From positions 12,488,938 to 12,552,937 of the forward strand of contig JAKZAP010000014.1 of NCBI GenBank assembly GCA_023053575.1: a stretch of 64,000 nucleotides of DNA, read 5' to 3'. The notes under the pieces are model-generated. The model did no database searches. It was given only the letters and a program-made list of their open reading frames with translations, and was not told where the DNA came from. Made by a program: the position numbers and the translations under genes. Positions 11,710 through 23,843 of this stretch are shown here, in pieces; positions within the stretch are counted from its first letter, which is position 1; the number at the start of each line of letters is the position of its first letter. This stretch comes from Branchinecta lynchi. Taxonomy: Eukaryota > Arthropoda > Branchiopoda > Anostraca > Branchinectidae.

Positions 11710-12593
11710 GTAAGTATCTAGAGCTCTAATTTGTGTTTATTAAAGTTGAACCAAAAAGGGTTGAGATAGGTCAGTCTAGTTACCCATCACTCATTCACTT
11801 AAATATGCTTGAAGACCCGATGAAAATGCGTTCTTCACGTAAATATGCTCCGCTATTCATGAATAGTCGATTTTCGTATAGTCGACTTTCCCTGTCGGAT
11901 TTGTGGTACATAGTTAACCTTGACGTTAACCTCATATAGAAGATCGACAAAACATAATAAACTTATGAAATATTAAACAGAGGCATCGTTTTACGGACGC
12001 ATAAGGGGGGGGGGGGGAGGAGACAGCGTCTTCGTGGTCTCCCTTCGCATCCTTTGATGTAGGCTACGCGAGACTGAAAATGACCGATTAACAACATACG
12101 AGTGAAAAGGAAGCAATAATAATAATTATAAGTGTATTTAAAAGCCCAGGGGCCATATACATAACACAACAATAATACACATTACAAGAGAAAACAACAA
12201 TAATATTTTCCTACGGCTATGAAGCCTCACTACTAAGCTTGGTCTCTCTTAGCCTCAGCGCTCCGTCGATAAATTCAGACACCTTTGTTATAATCCTTTC
12301 CGAAGTGCTATTCAGGATATCCGGATATTCCCGAAGGCTGTAAAAAAAAAAAAATGGATAAAAAGTATAGACTTTTTCGGTTTTGCACCTCGTCAACTCG
12401 TTTTTTTTTGTTTTTTTTCATAGGTAGCTTTGAGCCCCCTTGGATAGCTAGGGGGCAGCTGGACCCCTCCCCCCTAAACTATGCCCCTGAAATGAAACAG
12501 TCACATAACACCCCAATGGGTTGAGTTTGTTTTATGAACCTTGGTTTGGGGATTTTAAGCCTAGATCCTTCTGTGCCCTCCAGCAGGGGTGCC
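11710..12593. other. unc-13 intron, nothing recognised
   Basis: Contains poly-G and poly-A/T runs and a (TAA)n-rich patch. No coding segment was recognised. Confidence 0.5.
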
Positions 12594-12902
12594 CGCCCGA
12601 TGAAAAATTTGTAGCCGGCGTAGTAGTATGGTAGTAGTACGAAAACGTTTCATGTAATACTATGTAATAGCAAAGAATACTATCATTTAATGTGCCTCAG
12701 ACGGGTCCAATCTTATGTAGTAGTATCCAGTAGCATCCTGTCTTGCTATAGTAGCATCCAGTCTCGCTAATAGATAGCATATAGTAGTATGCAGTAACAC
12801 GGTAGCCTCGAAGTAGAAGCATGTAGTAGCATCGTTAGTACTGCATGCTAATTTTTCGTACTACTTCATACTACTATTTTGAGATAAATTTGTCATCGGG
12901 CG
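12594..12902. mobile_element. Palindromic 'CCCGATGA' element, intact copy
   Basis: A 309-bp element with inverted ends CGCCCGATGA..AAATTT and AAATTT.TCATCGGGCG. Its interior is rich in TAGTAG/CTACTA trinucleotides and folds back on itself. A second copy in opposite orientation, interrupted by a LINE, lies at 27505-29032. No clear target duplication was found. Confidence 0.7.
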
Positions 12903-13662
12903 AAAAAAATCGTCCGAAAAAAGCCCTTAGCTTTTGAAACTTGCGATTGCGCTAATGTCCTCCCACTCTGGCTGTAATGAGGTACGAAGGTCATTGTTGC
13001 AGGTACAACGGATTGTGATTTTGGGTCTTCATCTGCGACACGTGTCGTTGGGTAACGGGTCCATGTCCTGCATTTCGTCGATGTCACGCATGAAGGGAAC
13101 AAGCAGACATTAAAACAAAACAAAAAAATATACTTTTCAACTGATCTTGATGACTTTTGTTCCGAACGTTTTTCTTTGCAGCGGTTGAAAGAAAGAAACA
13201 TTGAAGTTTTTTTTTTCCGATATAACAATGATTATCTGTCGCTTAGCTCTTTTTGACCGTTCTGATCATCATCATCACGATGTTTTATTGATTCAGCAAA
13301 ATTGATGATAATAAGATGAATGGCTATATAAATACGTAAACAGCAAACTCTAATCCATCGGAACGACTAAAATAAACAACAACACATGAAAATGGCGAAG
13401 GCAGATTAACACCACAAGCAATGACAAAAATAAAAAAAAACACTTTAAAAACATTAAAATTAAAAAATTAAAAATTCAAACAAAAAATCAATAAAAATAA
13501 TTTAAAGCTCATGGAGGACAGATGACAAATCATGCTTGAGCCCTTGCAACTTGCGTTTAAACTTTTCATGCTTTATCATTATTTCAAGAGGTTTTTTTTT
13601 ATACCATAAGTTCCATCATTTTAGTATTGGACCTGCTAAAACGACACAACCATTTAGAATAA
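12903..13662. other. unc-13 intron, AT-rich
   Basis: Very A-rich toward 13430-13510. No feature recognised. Confidence 0.5.
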
Positions 13663-16375
13663 GAGCTACGAGCTCATATGGCACTTGTTACGAGTAGGCA
13701 CGGCTCGGTTATGTCAATGATATATCTAGTGTTTGCTAGGTGTCTTCCCACCAAGTTTCATCTCGATCCCTCCACTCATAGCGTTTTCCAATATTTCCGG
13801 TTCTCCCCTCCAGCTCCCCTAAAAGTCACCGGATCCGGTCCGGATTTTAAGTGGGTCGTCTGAAGCATGAGGTCTTTCCAAATATCAAGTTTCATCGAGA
13901 TCCGGTCACCCGTTCGAGAGTTATAAATACCTCAAAATTCCGGATTCCCCCTCCCTCCACTCCCCCGACAGTGCCCGAATCGGCTCGGTCATGTCAATGA
14001 TGTATCTAGTGTTTGCTAGGTGTCTTCCCACCAAGTTTCATCTCGATCCCTCCACTCATAGCGTTTCCCAAGATTTCCGGTTGCCCCCTCCAGCTCCCCC
14101 CAAAAGTCACCGGATCCGGTCTGGATTTTAAGTGGGTCGTCTAAGGCATGAGGCCTTTCCAAATATCAAGTTCCTCGAGATCCGATCACCCGTTCAAAAG
14201 TTATAAATACCTCAAGATTCCGGAATTCCCCTCCCTCCACTCCCCCCATAGTGCCCGAATTGGCTCGGTTATGTCAATGATGTATCTAGTGTTTGCTAGG
14301 TGTCTTCCCACCAAGTTTCATCTCGATCCCTCCACTCACAGCGTTTCCCAAGATTTCCGGTTGCCCCCTGCAGCTCCCCCCCAAAAGTTACCGGATCCGG
14401 TCCAGATTTTAAGTGGGTCGTCTGAGGTACGAGGTGTTTCCAAATATCAAGTTCCATCGAGATCCGATCACCCGTTCAAAAGTTATAAATACCGCAAGAT
14501 TCCGGATTCCCCCTCCCTCCACTCCCCCCACAGTACCCGAATCGGCTCGGTTATGTCAATGATGTATCTAGTGTTTGCTAGGTCTCTTCCCACCAATTTT
14601 CATCTCGATCCCTCCACTCATAGCGGTTCCCAAGATTTCCGGTTGCCCCCCTCCAGCTCCCCCCCAAAAGTCACCGGATCTGGTCCGGATTTTAAGTGGG
14701 TCGTCTGAGGCATGAGGTCTTTCCAAATATCAAGTTCCATCGAGATCCGATCACCCGTTCAAAAGTTATAAATACCTCAAGATTCCGGATTCCCCCTCCC
14801 TCCACTCCCCCCACAGTGCCCGAATTGGCTCGGTTATGTCAATGACGTATCTAGTGTTTTCTAGGTGTCTTCCCACCAAGTTTCATCTCGATCCCTCCAC
14901 TCATAGCGTTTCCCAAGATTTCGGGTTGCCCCCTCCAGCTCCTCCTAAAAGTCACCGGATCCGGTCCGGATTTTAAGTGGGTCGTCTGAGGCATGAGGCC
15001 TTTCCAAATATCAAGTTCCTCGAGATCCGTTCACCCGTTCAAAAGTTATAAATACCTCAAGATTCCGGAATTCCCCTCCCTCCACTCCCCCCACAGTGCC
15101 CGAATTGGCTCGGTTATGTCAATAATGTTTCTATTGTTTGCTATGTGTCTTCCCACCAAGTTTCATCTCGATCCCTCCACTCACAGCGTTTCCCAAGATT
15201 TCCAGTTGCCCCCTCCAGCTCCCCCCAAAAGTCACCGGATCCGGTCCGGATTTTAAGTGGGTCGTCTGAGGCATGAGGTTGTTCCAAATATCAAGTTTCA
15301 TCGAGATCCGGTCACCCGTTCAAAAGTTATAAATACCTCACGATTCCGGATTCCCCCTCCCTCCACTCCCCCGACAGTGCCCGAATCGGCTCGGTCATAT
15401 CAGTTATGTATCTAGTGTTTGCTAGGTGTATTCCCACCAAGTTTCATCTCGACCCCTCCACTCATAGCGTTTCCCAAGATTTCCGGTTGCCCCCTGCAGC
15501 TCCCCCCAAAAGTCACCGGATCCGGTCCAGATTTTAAGTGGGTCGTCTGAGGTACGAGGTGTTTCCAAATATCAAATTCCATCGAGATCCGATCACCCGT
15601 TCAAAAGTTATAAATACCTCACGATTCCGGATTCCCCCTCCCTCCACTCCCCCCACAGTACCCGAATCGGCTCGGTTATGTCAATGATGTATCTAGTGTT
15701 TGCTAGGTCTCTACCCACCAATTTTCATCTCGATCCCTCCACTCATAGCGGTTCCCAAGATTTCCGGTTGCCCCCCTCCAGCTTCCCCCAAAAGTCACCG
15801 GATCCGGTCCGGATTTTAAGTGGGTCGTCTGAGGCATGAGGTCTTTCCAAATATCAAGTTCCATCGAGATCCGATCACCCGTTCAAAAGTTATAAATACC
15901 TCAAGATTCCGGATTCCCCCTCTCTCCACTCCCCCCACAGTGCCCGAATCGGCTCGGTTATGTCAATGATGTATCTAGTGTTTTCTAGGTGTCTTCCCAC
16001 CAAGTTTCATCTCGATCCCTCCACTCATAGCGTTTCCCAAGATTTCCGGTTGCCGATTTTAAGTGGGTCGTCTGAGGCATTAGGTCGTTCCAAATATCAA
16101 GTTTCATCGAGATCCGATCACCCGTTCAAAAGTTAAAAATACCTCAAGATTCCGGATTCCCCCTCCCTCCACTCCCCCCACGGTGCTCGGATCGGGGAAG
16201 TGACTATTTCCAACTTAATCATTTGGGGTCCCTGATACGCCTGCCAAGTTTTATCGTCCTAGCTTATGTGGAAGTGCCTGAACTAGCAAAACCTGGATAG
16301 ACCGACAGACTGACGGACGGACAGAAATTGCGATCGCTATATGGCACTTGGCCGAAGGGCAAGTGCCATAAAAAG
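13663..16375 (-). mobile_element. Helentron/DINE/'pearl'-like element with nine ~281-bp core repeats
   Basis: Read on the minus strand it starts with a perfect 11-bp-stem hairpin (TATGGCACTTG / CAAGTGCCATA, 16339-16370). A GTCC/GTCT/GTCG tetranucleotide run follows, then nine tandem units. The unit marker 'GTCTTCCCACCAAGTTTCAT' recurs at 13741, 14021, 14301, 14583, 14866, 15146, 15427, 15708 and 15990, spacing 280-283 bp. The other end is CAAGTGCCATATGAGCTC. Hairpin end, tetranucleotide run and core tandem repeats are the layout described for non-autonomous Helentron-type elements (DINE-1, bivalve 'pearl'); that assignment is inference. Long open frames within it are periodic with the repeat and are not genes. 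Confidence 0.75.
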
Positions 16376-16520
16376 TAAAGTATCGGGTTTTAATATGCGA
16401 AGTATTAGCAAGCCGAAAAACTGGGAGGAACGAAGAAGCTAGGAGACACTGTGGCAAAAAGCCTTCGCTGGTTCAGAAGCTCACGTAATCAAACAATTGA
16501 CCCAAAACTAGCAGTGGCGG

Positions 16521-16725
16521 CAAGGCCGTATCCAGGGGGGGGGGGGGGGGGGGGGGTTAGGGGGTTGAACCCCCCTCCCTGAAACATACAAAAATAATAA
16601 TTTTTATAGGCTTTTCCCTATGATCTGTGTGTTTTTTGTACTTTTTTGTCCGACCAGCAGGCAAAAATAACCCGAAAGGCACCCCCCCCCCCCCCCCGCG
16701 AAATAAATTTCTGGATACGGGCCTG
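16521..16725. mobile_element. Small hAT-type element with poly-G/poly-C subterminal runs
   Basis: 205 bp. The ends are CAAGGCCGTATCCAG and (other strand) CAGGCCCGTATCCAG, with a perfect 8-bp duplication AGTGGCGG at 16513-16520 and 16726-16733. Runs of more than 15 G and more than 15 C lie just inside the ends. A close relative in inverted orientation is at 40648-40830. Confidence 0.88.
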
Positions 16726-16733
16726 AGTGGCGG

Positions 16734-18010
16734 TTAGATCTTTTGAAGGGACGAAGGATTTATGACGCACCCCCAAGGGCCTCAATATTTAGGGGTGCAA
16801 GAGGGATTTGAGATCAAATTAATTAACTTGGATGGGTACATTGCAGTTGGAGTACTTTTTTATTTTTATATTTTGTCCCGCTATGGCCCATAGGACTTTT
16901 TTGGGAATACATTCATTCATTCATTCATACAGTCCGGTGTGTGCAGTCGGATGCGATTTCCCTCCTTCGCTCCGTGTTTCGCATGCATGCTTTGTACCAA
17001 AGATTACGGTATGATGTGAGCATAGAAAATATCCTGATCTTAAATTATCTTCTGTGTCCAGAATTGCTATAAGCTTAGACAGTTGTGAAGACACAATTTG
17101 ACAGATTGTCATGACGCGAGTTTCGTATGCAAGTTTACAGTTGCGAAATCGTATCAGAATTTTATTTATTGAATACCGTTAGAGTTTCGATTTCGGGATC
17201 AGGAATCTGTATAATTCTTGCCGGATCAGTAGTTCCACCGGAATCTTGCTAAAACTGGAAATTTGGCAGAGTTAAATCTTGATTTATCAAGTGGATTTGA
17301 GTGTCGATTTTGGGAACAAAAGGAATACGCAATCGGTTTATTTGCTTTATTTTCACACCTAACCAGTAATTTGTTCAAAAGTCCGGAAATTCGGTGGATT
17401 TATCAAGTATGGATCAAACATATGTCTTGGTCAAGAATGAGTAAGAGCCATGGTGAATCTATATCCGCCCTTCAGTTCTCTGGCCAGATCGAAAATTTCC
17501 TAACCAGAATCTGAGGAAGCTGGAGTTTTCTGAAATTGTTTTTCGAACTTCATCTTCGTGTTCTAAACTTTGTCAAGAGTTTTCAAGTTCGATACTGGTT
17601 CTTATCGAAAACAGTGGAAGGAAATAAAAGACCATACTAGTTGAGGCAGTGTTCACAAATCCGATAAACACTTCCGTCCGGATTTCCGGTTCTGACCAGA
17701 AAACGACTCCCGATATTTTTGCTCATATTGTATTAAAAATCCTAACCTTGGAAAGCTCCCAGTCCGTTTTTACACCAACAAGCCAAACTGATCTAGAAGT
17801 AAGGGCATGCACCGTCGGATGTTTCCTAACAGATAACACGAGGATGCGCGGTTTCAACAGATAATGCGTAACAGATAACACTTCAGATGTTATCTGTTGT
17901 TTTTGAAAACTTTATTCATGAAATTTGTTAGGAAGAGCCAAAAAAGGTATCTACTGACTGTATTCCTTATCGTCATGACGTCGAAAAATTCAGCAGATAC
18001 TTCTTGGCGG
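16734..18010. other. unc-13 intron, nothing recognised
   Basis: Contains a short (ATTC)n run near 16910. Sequence resembling the 20.1-20.8 kb minisatellite appears in places ('GGATTTCCGG', 'TCCTAACC'). No gene was recognised. Confidence 0.45.
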
Positions 18011-19350
18011 TTTTTATGGCACTTGCCCTTCGGCCAAGTGCCATATAGCGATCGCAATTTCTGTCCGTCCGTCGGTCTGTCGGTCTGTCCAGGTTTTGCT
18101 AGTTCGGGCACTTCCACATAAGCTAGGACGATAAAACTTGGCAGGCGTATCAGGGACCCCAAATGATTAAGTTGGAAATAGTCACTTCCCCGATCCGAAC
18201 ACCGTGGGGGGACTGGAGGGAGGGGGAATCCGGAATCTTGAGGTATTTTTAACTTTTGAACGGGTGATCGGATCTCGATGAAACTTGATATTTGGAACGA
18301 CCTCATGCCTCAGACGACCCACTTAAAATCCAGACCGGATCCGGTGACTTTTGGGGGGAGCTGGAGGGGGCAACCGAAAATCTTGGGAAACGCTATGAGT
18401 GGAGGGATCGAGATGAAACTTGGTGGGAAGACACCTAGCAAACACTAGATACATCATTGACATAACCGAGCCGATTCGGGCACTGTGGGGGAGTGGAGGG
18501 AGAGGGAATCCGGAATCTTGAGGTATTTATAACTTTTGAACGGGTGATCGGATCTCGATGGAACTTGATATTTGGAAAGACCTCATGCCTCAGACGACCT
18601 ACTTAAAATCCGGACCGGATCCGGTGACTTTTGGGGGGAGCTGGAGGGGCAACCGGAAATCTTGGGAAACGCTATGAGTGGAGGGATCGAGATGAAACTT
18701 GGTGGAAAGACACCTAGCAAACACTAGATACATCATTGACATAACCGAGCCGATTCGGGTACTGTGGGGGGAGTGGAGGGAGGGGGGAATCCCGGAATCT
18801 TGAGGTATTTATAACTTTTGAACGGGTGATCGGATCTCGATGGAACTTGATATTTGGAAAGGCCTCATGCCTCAGACGACCCCACTTAAAATCTGGACCG
18901 GATCCGGTGACTTTTGGGGGAGCTAGAGGGGGCAACCGGAAATTTTGGGAAACGCTATGAGTGGAGGGATCGAGATGAAACTTGGTGGGAAGACACCTAG
19001 CAAACCACTAGATACATCATTGACATGACTGAGCCGATTCGGGCACTGTCGGGGGAGTGGAGGGAGGGGGAATCCGGAATCTTGAGGTATTTATAACTTT
19101 TGAAACGGGTGACCGGATCTCGATGAAACTTGATATTTGGAAAGACCTCATGTCTCAGACGACCCACTTAGAATCTGGACCGGATTCTAGGGGGGAGCTG
19201 GGGGGGAGAACCGGAAATATTGGAAAACGCAATGAGTGGAGGGATCGAGATGAAACTTGGTGGGAAGACACCTAGCAAAACACTAGATATATCATTGACA
19301 TAACTGAGCCGTGCCTACTCGTAACAAGTGCCATATGAGCTCATAGCTCC
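18011..19350 (+). mobile_element. Helentron/DINE/'pearl'-like element with four ~280-bp core repeats
   Basis: Same family as 13663-16375 in the opposite orientation. The left hairpin is TTTTTATGGCACTTG...CAAGTGCCATA, followed by GTCCGTCCGTCGGTCTGTC. The marker 'TGGTGGGAAGACACC' (18421, 18983, 19258; a variant at 18700) is spaced 275-283 bp. The right end is CAAGTGCCATATGAGCTC. With the other copy it forms a kilobase-scale inverted repeat around 16.4-18.0 kb. Confidence 0.75.
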
Positions 19351-20080
19351 TGTTCAATTCTTCTTGATTGCTTCTTCTTGGACGCTTATTATGCGTGATA
19401 TTTTGAAACACAAAAGGTAACATCCGAGTTGTTTTCTGTTATGAAACTTCTGAAAATGTGGCAAATGTTTGAACGAGCCGATCTTCATAACACTAACACG
19501 TAATCTCCTATTGCCTGGTGAGGATTTGCACTCCTGAATCGAGTAACACCCTATTCTATTCGTCCCATGACAGTGGGACGAAGTTGTGTTTTATTTTTTC
19601 TCTGTCTAGGTTACCTTAGAAAACAGTCAGTATTAAAATGAAAACTTTCGTGCGTATCGGTGGTCTAAAAATAGTTTTCCGGCGGAGTAAGTCGTCACGC
19701 AAACTGTATTGACTGAAGGTCGTCCTACGTTTTATTTGCTCTGGCGACACTAATTTCCGGAGTTTGAACTTCAGGGCTATCGAAATCTACTAAAAAAGAT
19801 TATCGGCAGAGATTTGCTTGATCGATGTTGTTCGCTGTGGTTGATACAGGAAACTGCACCAACTTCTCTGTCACTGTATCATTTGGATAATATGGAGCTA
19901 ATATAGGAACAAGACCAAAGGTTTCCGATGGGAACCCAAACATCTAATATTTGATCCAGACTATTGGGTCTTCGCCAGATCCAGTCTTCGCCCGGCTAAT
20001 CATCAGAGAGAACCAAGTTCAGATATACCTCTATAAGCCATATCTATTTTGACGATACTGACCGAAAACTTCCCGCTTTA
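19351..20080. other. unc-13 intron with an inverted copy of bases 45-150
   Basis: Bases 19895-19995 are the minus-strand counterpart of the repeat at the start of the window. Otherwise nothing was recognised. Confidence 0.45.
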
Positions 20081-20084
20081 CTTC

Positions 20085-20765
20085 TGCCAAATTTTCCGGT
20101 TTTGCCCGAATTCCGAGCGAACTACTAGTCCAGCCAAAAAAAAGAAGAAAATTCAGAAACGAATCCAGCGGATCTCTTTATCCCTGTAAAGACCATATCA
20201 TCAACTTTAAATAAAACTTTGACTTAAAAAAACAATTCCAGTCCAAAAACCGGATTCCGGACTAATTATATGTCCGGGTAAAAAAATTATTGTCATAGAC
20301 AGACTTAGCGTCTCTTCTTACCCTTAAATCTGTCATCTCATCAACTTCAAATAAAACTTTCGCTTTCAACAAAACTTTCCCGGTTTTGGCCGGATTCCTG
20401 GCGAACTAGTTGTCCGGTGAGAAAATGGTTTTTCATCATCGTGTTCAGCATGTCCTTCTTACCCCTAAATTGAACATTTAATCAACTTCAAATGAAACTT
20501 TTACTTTTAACCAACTTTCCGTTTTTAGCCGGATTCCGGACGAACTAATTGTCCCGACAAGAAAAATGGTTTTCACCATCGTATTCAGCATGTCTCCCTT
20601 ACCCCTAATTCAAACATTTAATCAACTTCAAATGACACTTCTACTTTCACGAAATTTTCCTGCTTTTGCCGGATTTCCGGACGAACTACTTGTCCGACAA
20701 GAAAATGGTTTTCACCGTCGTACTCAGCACCCCATAATCTACTTTCACATTAGCTGTTTAAAAAT
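20085..20765. repeat. Diverged minisatellite, unit about 115-120 bp
   Basis: The blocks 'GCCGGATTCCGGACGAACTA', 'TTGTCC.ACAAGAAAATGG', 'CATCGT.TTCAGCATGTC' and 'TAATCAACTTCAAATGA' recur in the same order about five times. Related sequence appears near 46320-46560. Confidence 0.6.
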
Positions 20766-20824
20766 ATTTTGTTTGTCCCCTTAATTCGAAACCCCTCCCC
20801 CACCCTCAAATATTAGGGCTACAA

Positions 20825-22890
20825 ATGCCATCTTCGAACTTGACCTGTACTTTGACCCAAAGGATCCCTCCCACCAAGTTTCATCAAAATATCTCATTGC
20901 CTTCGAGAGTTATCGTGCTTACAGGACGGACAGACGGGACATTTTTTGCGATGTCCATAGGTATCCCTCCACCTACGTTTTGGGAATTTTGGGATCNNNN
21001 NNNNNNNNNNNNNNNNNNNNNNNNNNNNNNNNNNNNNNNNNNNNNNNNNNNNNNNNNNNNNNNNNNNNNNNNNNNNNNNNNNNNNNNNNNNNNNNNGGAA
21101 ATCTTGCGAAAGGGTTTGACTGGAGGGATCTTGGTGGCATTTGCTGGGAAGAAACGTCTGCTCTAGATAAATCTTTTACACAACTTGGATCCGGACACTG
21201 TGGGGATGGCGGTACTGGGGATTTTCACGACGAAATATGGTAGGCATATCAGGGACCCGATCATACTGACTTTGAAATAAGTTTCACGATCCAACCATGG
21301 GGGAATGAAGGGAGGGGGAATCTGAAATATTGAGTGACGTGCGTAACTTTCGAACGGGTGATCGGATTTGAATCAAACTTACAACTGAATAGAAGACATT
21401 GTTTCTGATCTCCATTTCAAGTCTAGACCGGATTTGGCGGCCTTGGAGGAGTCGGGAGGGGGTAGACCGGAATCTTGTGAAACGGTTAGGGTGGAGGGAT
21501 CGGCATGGAACTTGCCTGGAAGAAGAAGCGTCTGCTCTGGATGAATCATTTACACAACCTGAATGGATACACAACCGGAATGGAAAAAAAAGCGATCGTG
21601 TCAAAAATTAAATCTCAGGATTAGTTTTTTCCCTACAGTGGTAGGGGATTTTCACGACGAAACTTCGCAGGAATATCAGGGACCCGATCAAATTGACTTG
21701 GAAATAGCAATTTCCTCGATCCAATCATCGTGGGGGGAATGGACGGAGGGGCAATCCGGAATATTGAGTCTTTCGTAACTTTAGTACGGGTGATCGGATT
21801 CCAATAAAATTTAATAATCAAACAGAGGACATGTCTCTGATGTTCTTTTTTATATCTGGACTGGATCCAACCACTATGGCGGGGGGGGGGGGGAGTTCGT
21901 AGCCCGCTTAGAATGGAGAGATTGGAATGGAACTTGGTGGGAATAAAAAAAAAAAATGCTCTAGATAAATCATTTACAGAACCGGATTGGATCAGGGCAC
22001 TTTGGGAGGAGTTGGATGGGGGGGATTCCAGTGGTCACGAGTTAAGAAACATTAGAGACTCGACAAGATTTGCTTAGAAATTGTCACTGCCCAGATCCTG
22101 CCATTCCTTGAAGTAGTCATCTTAACCGCAAAGCGCAAAAAGTACTTTTAAGCGAAACATACATTTTCATGATCCCCAATAGCCCATGCTCATTTTCGCC
22201 TAAGGATTTTGCTTACAAATGGATCTTTAGCTACCTTAAAGTGCGCATCTTAACCGCAAAGGGATTTTCTTTTTTTGTTTACCATTTCAAGATCCCCAAG
22301 GGCCCATGGTCATTTGTACAACAAGAATTTTGCTTAAAAATGAATTCCTAGCCCCCTTAAAGTGTGTATAGTAACCGAAAAGGGACAAAATACTTTTGCC
22401 CAAACGATAAATATTCATTGACTCCAAGGGCCGATGGTCATTTTTGCCGTAAGGTCCTTAAAGTAAACAAAATTATTTTGAGCAAAATACAGATTTTCGT
22501 GATCCCCATGAGCCCATCATTGTTCTTGCCTGAAGGATTTTGCTTTCTAGTGCCCTTAAACCTGCGTATCATTACAGCCAAGTGCAAAAATAAAAAAATT
22601 TTCCCAAAATCATTTTCATGATTTTGAAGGGCCCATGATCATTCTTATTTCAAGGGTATTGCTTCCAAATGATCAAAACAAACACACGATAAATATTCCT
22701 TCAGCCGAAGCTGACTACATATTGACAGTCCAAAACAGAAAAGTATGCTGAATTTATTAGAGCTATATTTTGGACCTTCTTGGCAAGGATCCTCTTGCAA
22801 AATAATCTTGTAAAAAAAAGCATTTTCCTATTTTCATCCTCTGATTCAGCCTTGCTAGTGTCATATAAGCTTCTACCTCTTGTTATGTTA
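20825..22890 (+). mobile_element. Decayed Helentron-like copy containing the scaffold gap
   Basis: Core-repeat motifs of the 281-bp family (GGTGATCGGAT, GGAGGGATC) occur on the plus strand after the gap. A minus-oriented GACGGACAGACGG run precedes the gap. A set of ~110-bp 'CCTTAAAGTGCG..CTTAACCGCAAAG' units follows at 22130-22680. The end at 22833-22890 ('TCATCCTCTGATTCAGCC', 'AGTGTCATATAAGCTTC') matches 9531-9570. The opposite-facing heads suggest two elements, or a misjoin, across the gap. Confidence 0.5.
20997..21096. other. Scaffold gap of exactly 100 N
   Basis: A run of 100 N, the conventional length for a gap of unknown size. Any missing unc-13 exons could lie here. Confidence 0.99.
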
Positions 22891-23134
22891 AGGTTTGTTT
22901 CAAAATGTCTTGGCTTGAGACCGAGTGGCGTGTTGAGAAAGTCAAGATAAATAGAAATATCAATTTACAGAATTAAAGTAGTTCTTATTATCAATAAAAA
23001 CATGAGAAGGTTAATTTTGACATATTTTGAATATAATAATTTCCACAACCGTCTATCATACTTTAAATAAGCTGGAATCAATAAATATAATTCTGGAATT
23101 CATTGCTAAAGGTTCGGGGAGTTCGGGCATAAGG

Positions 23135-23560
23135 CTATTTCGGTACCGCTCGGTGTGACAGAAAAGGTGACCTCGCTTGGGGACTGGCTCCGCACATGGC
23201 GTTGGAGACGCACCTGGTCGTGTCGGAAGGGAGTTGGCAGAAGGGAGTGAAAGAAGGGTCTCTAAGTGACATCAGACCAAACACTTCTCCACAGCCTTTC
23301 CCGTCTGTGATGGGGAGCCTTTTGTTTCGTGACTTAGTAGAAAACCATAAGGCCATTGTAGGTCCTCTATAAATAATTCTGAGAGCGCATTTGTGTGTAG
23401 CATACGCTCAATGAAGTCCATATTCTGACCATAATACAACACCAGACATGCATATCCAACGAGACTTCTAATAAATGTACAAAATATACAAATCCGTATA
23501 TTGTGGGGAACTCCAAGAAGAAGATGTTTAATAACGGTCGTGTGTCGCAAACCTTAGCTG
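23135..23560 (-). mobile_element. Possible LINE reverse transcriptase C-terminal scrap
   Basis: A minus-strand frame (23550-23272) contains 'FIRSLVGYACLVLYYGQ' then 'IERMLH', reminiscent of the thumb region of CR1-like elements ('..LEYACPVWH...IERVQ'). Nothing else of the element is readable in frame. Confidence 0.4.
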
Positions 23561-23689
23561 TTTCGACCTTTATTGTTTCTTTTATCGTGTGGAGAGTTTG
23601 GTATGGCGTGTGTAAGTATACGGAATGGAACGAGTCTTTCTTTCCTTTGTGTGCGTATTGACAGAGGAACGGCTCATTTATACTGTGTA

Positions 23690-23805
23690 TATATAGTCAG
23701 TGTTTAAAACGGGGCCGAGCTAACGAGCTCGTATCCTTGCCGGCCCCCAGTGATCAAAGTATACTGTCACGAAGTACTTTCGAAATAAAAGAACTTGAAC
23801 CTGAA
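23690..23805 (+). repeat. LINE-like 3' tail, inverted relative to 10230-10550
   Basis: Shares the 'AACGGGGCCGAGCTAACGAG' block and the AAAAGAACTTGAACCTGAAC tail with 10230-10550, on the opposite strand. The CTAACGAGCTCG part can form a small hairpin. Confidence 0.5.
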
Positions 23806-23843
23806 CTTTTAAGGGTCCACCGAATAACTTATCAAACTAGGGC

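Noticed and set aside
14148..15256. Open frames of 186 and 87 codons in 14.1-15.3 kb
   Set aside because: They repeat with the 281-bp satellite unit ('RIGSVMSMMYLVFARCLPT' and variants); open only because the unit lacks stops in that frame.
20825..21243. Two open frames crossing the N gap
   Set aside because: The frames are kept open by N bases and flanked by repeat sequence; no real gene can be inferred.
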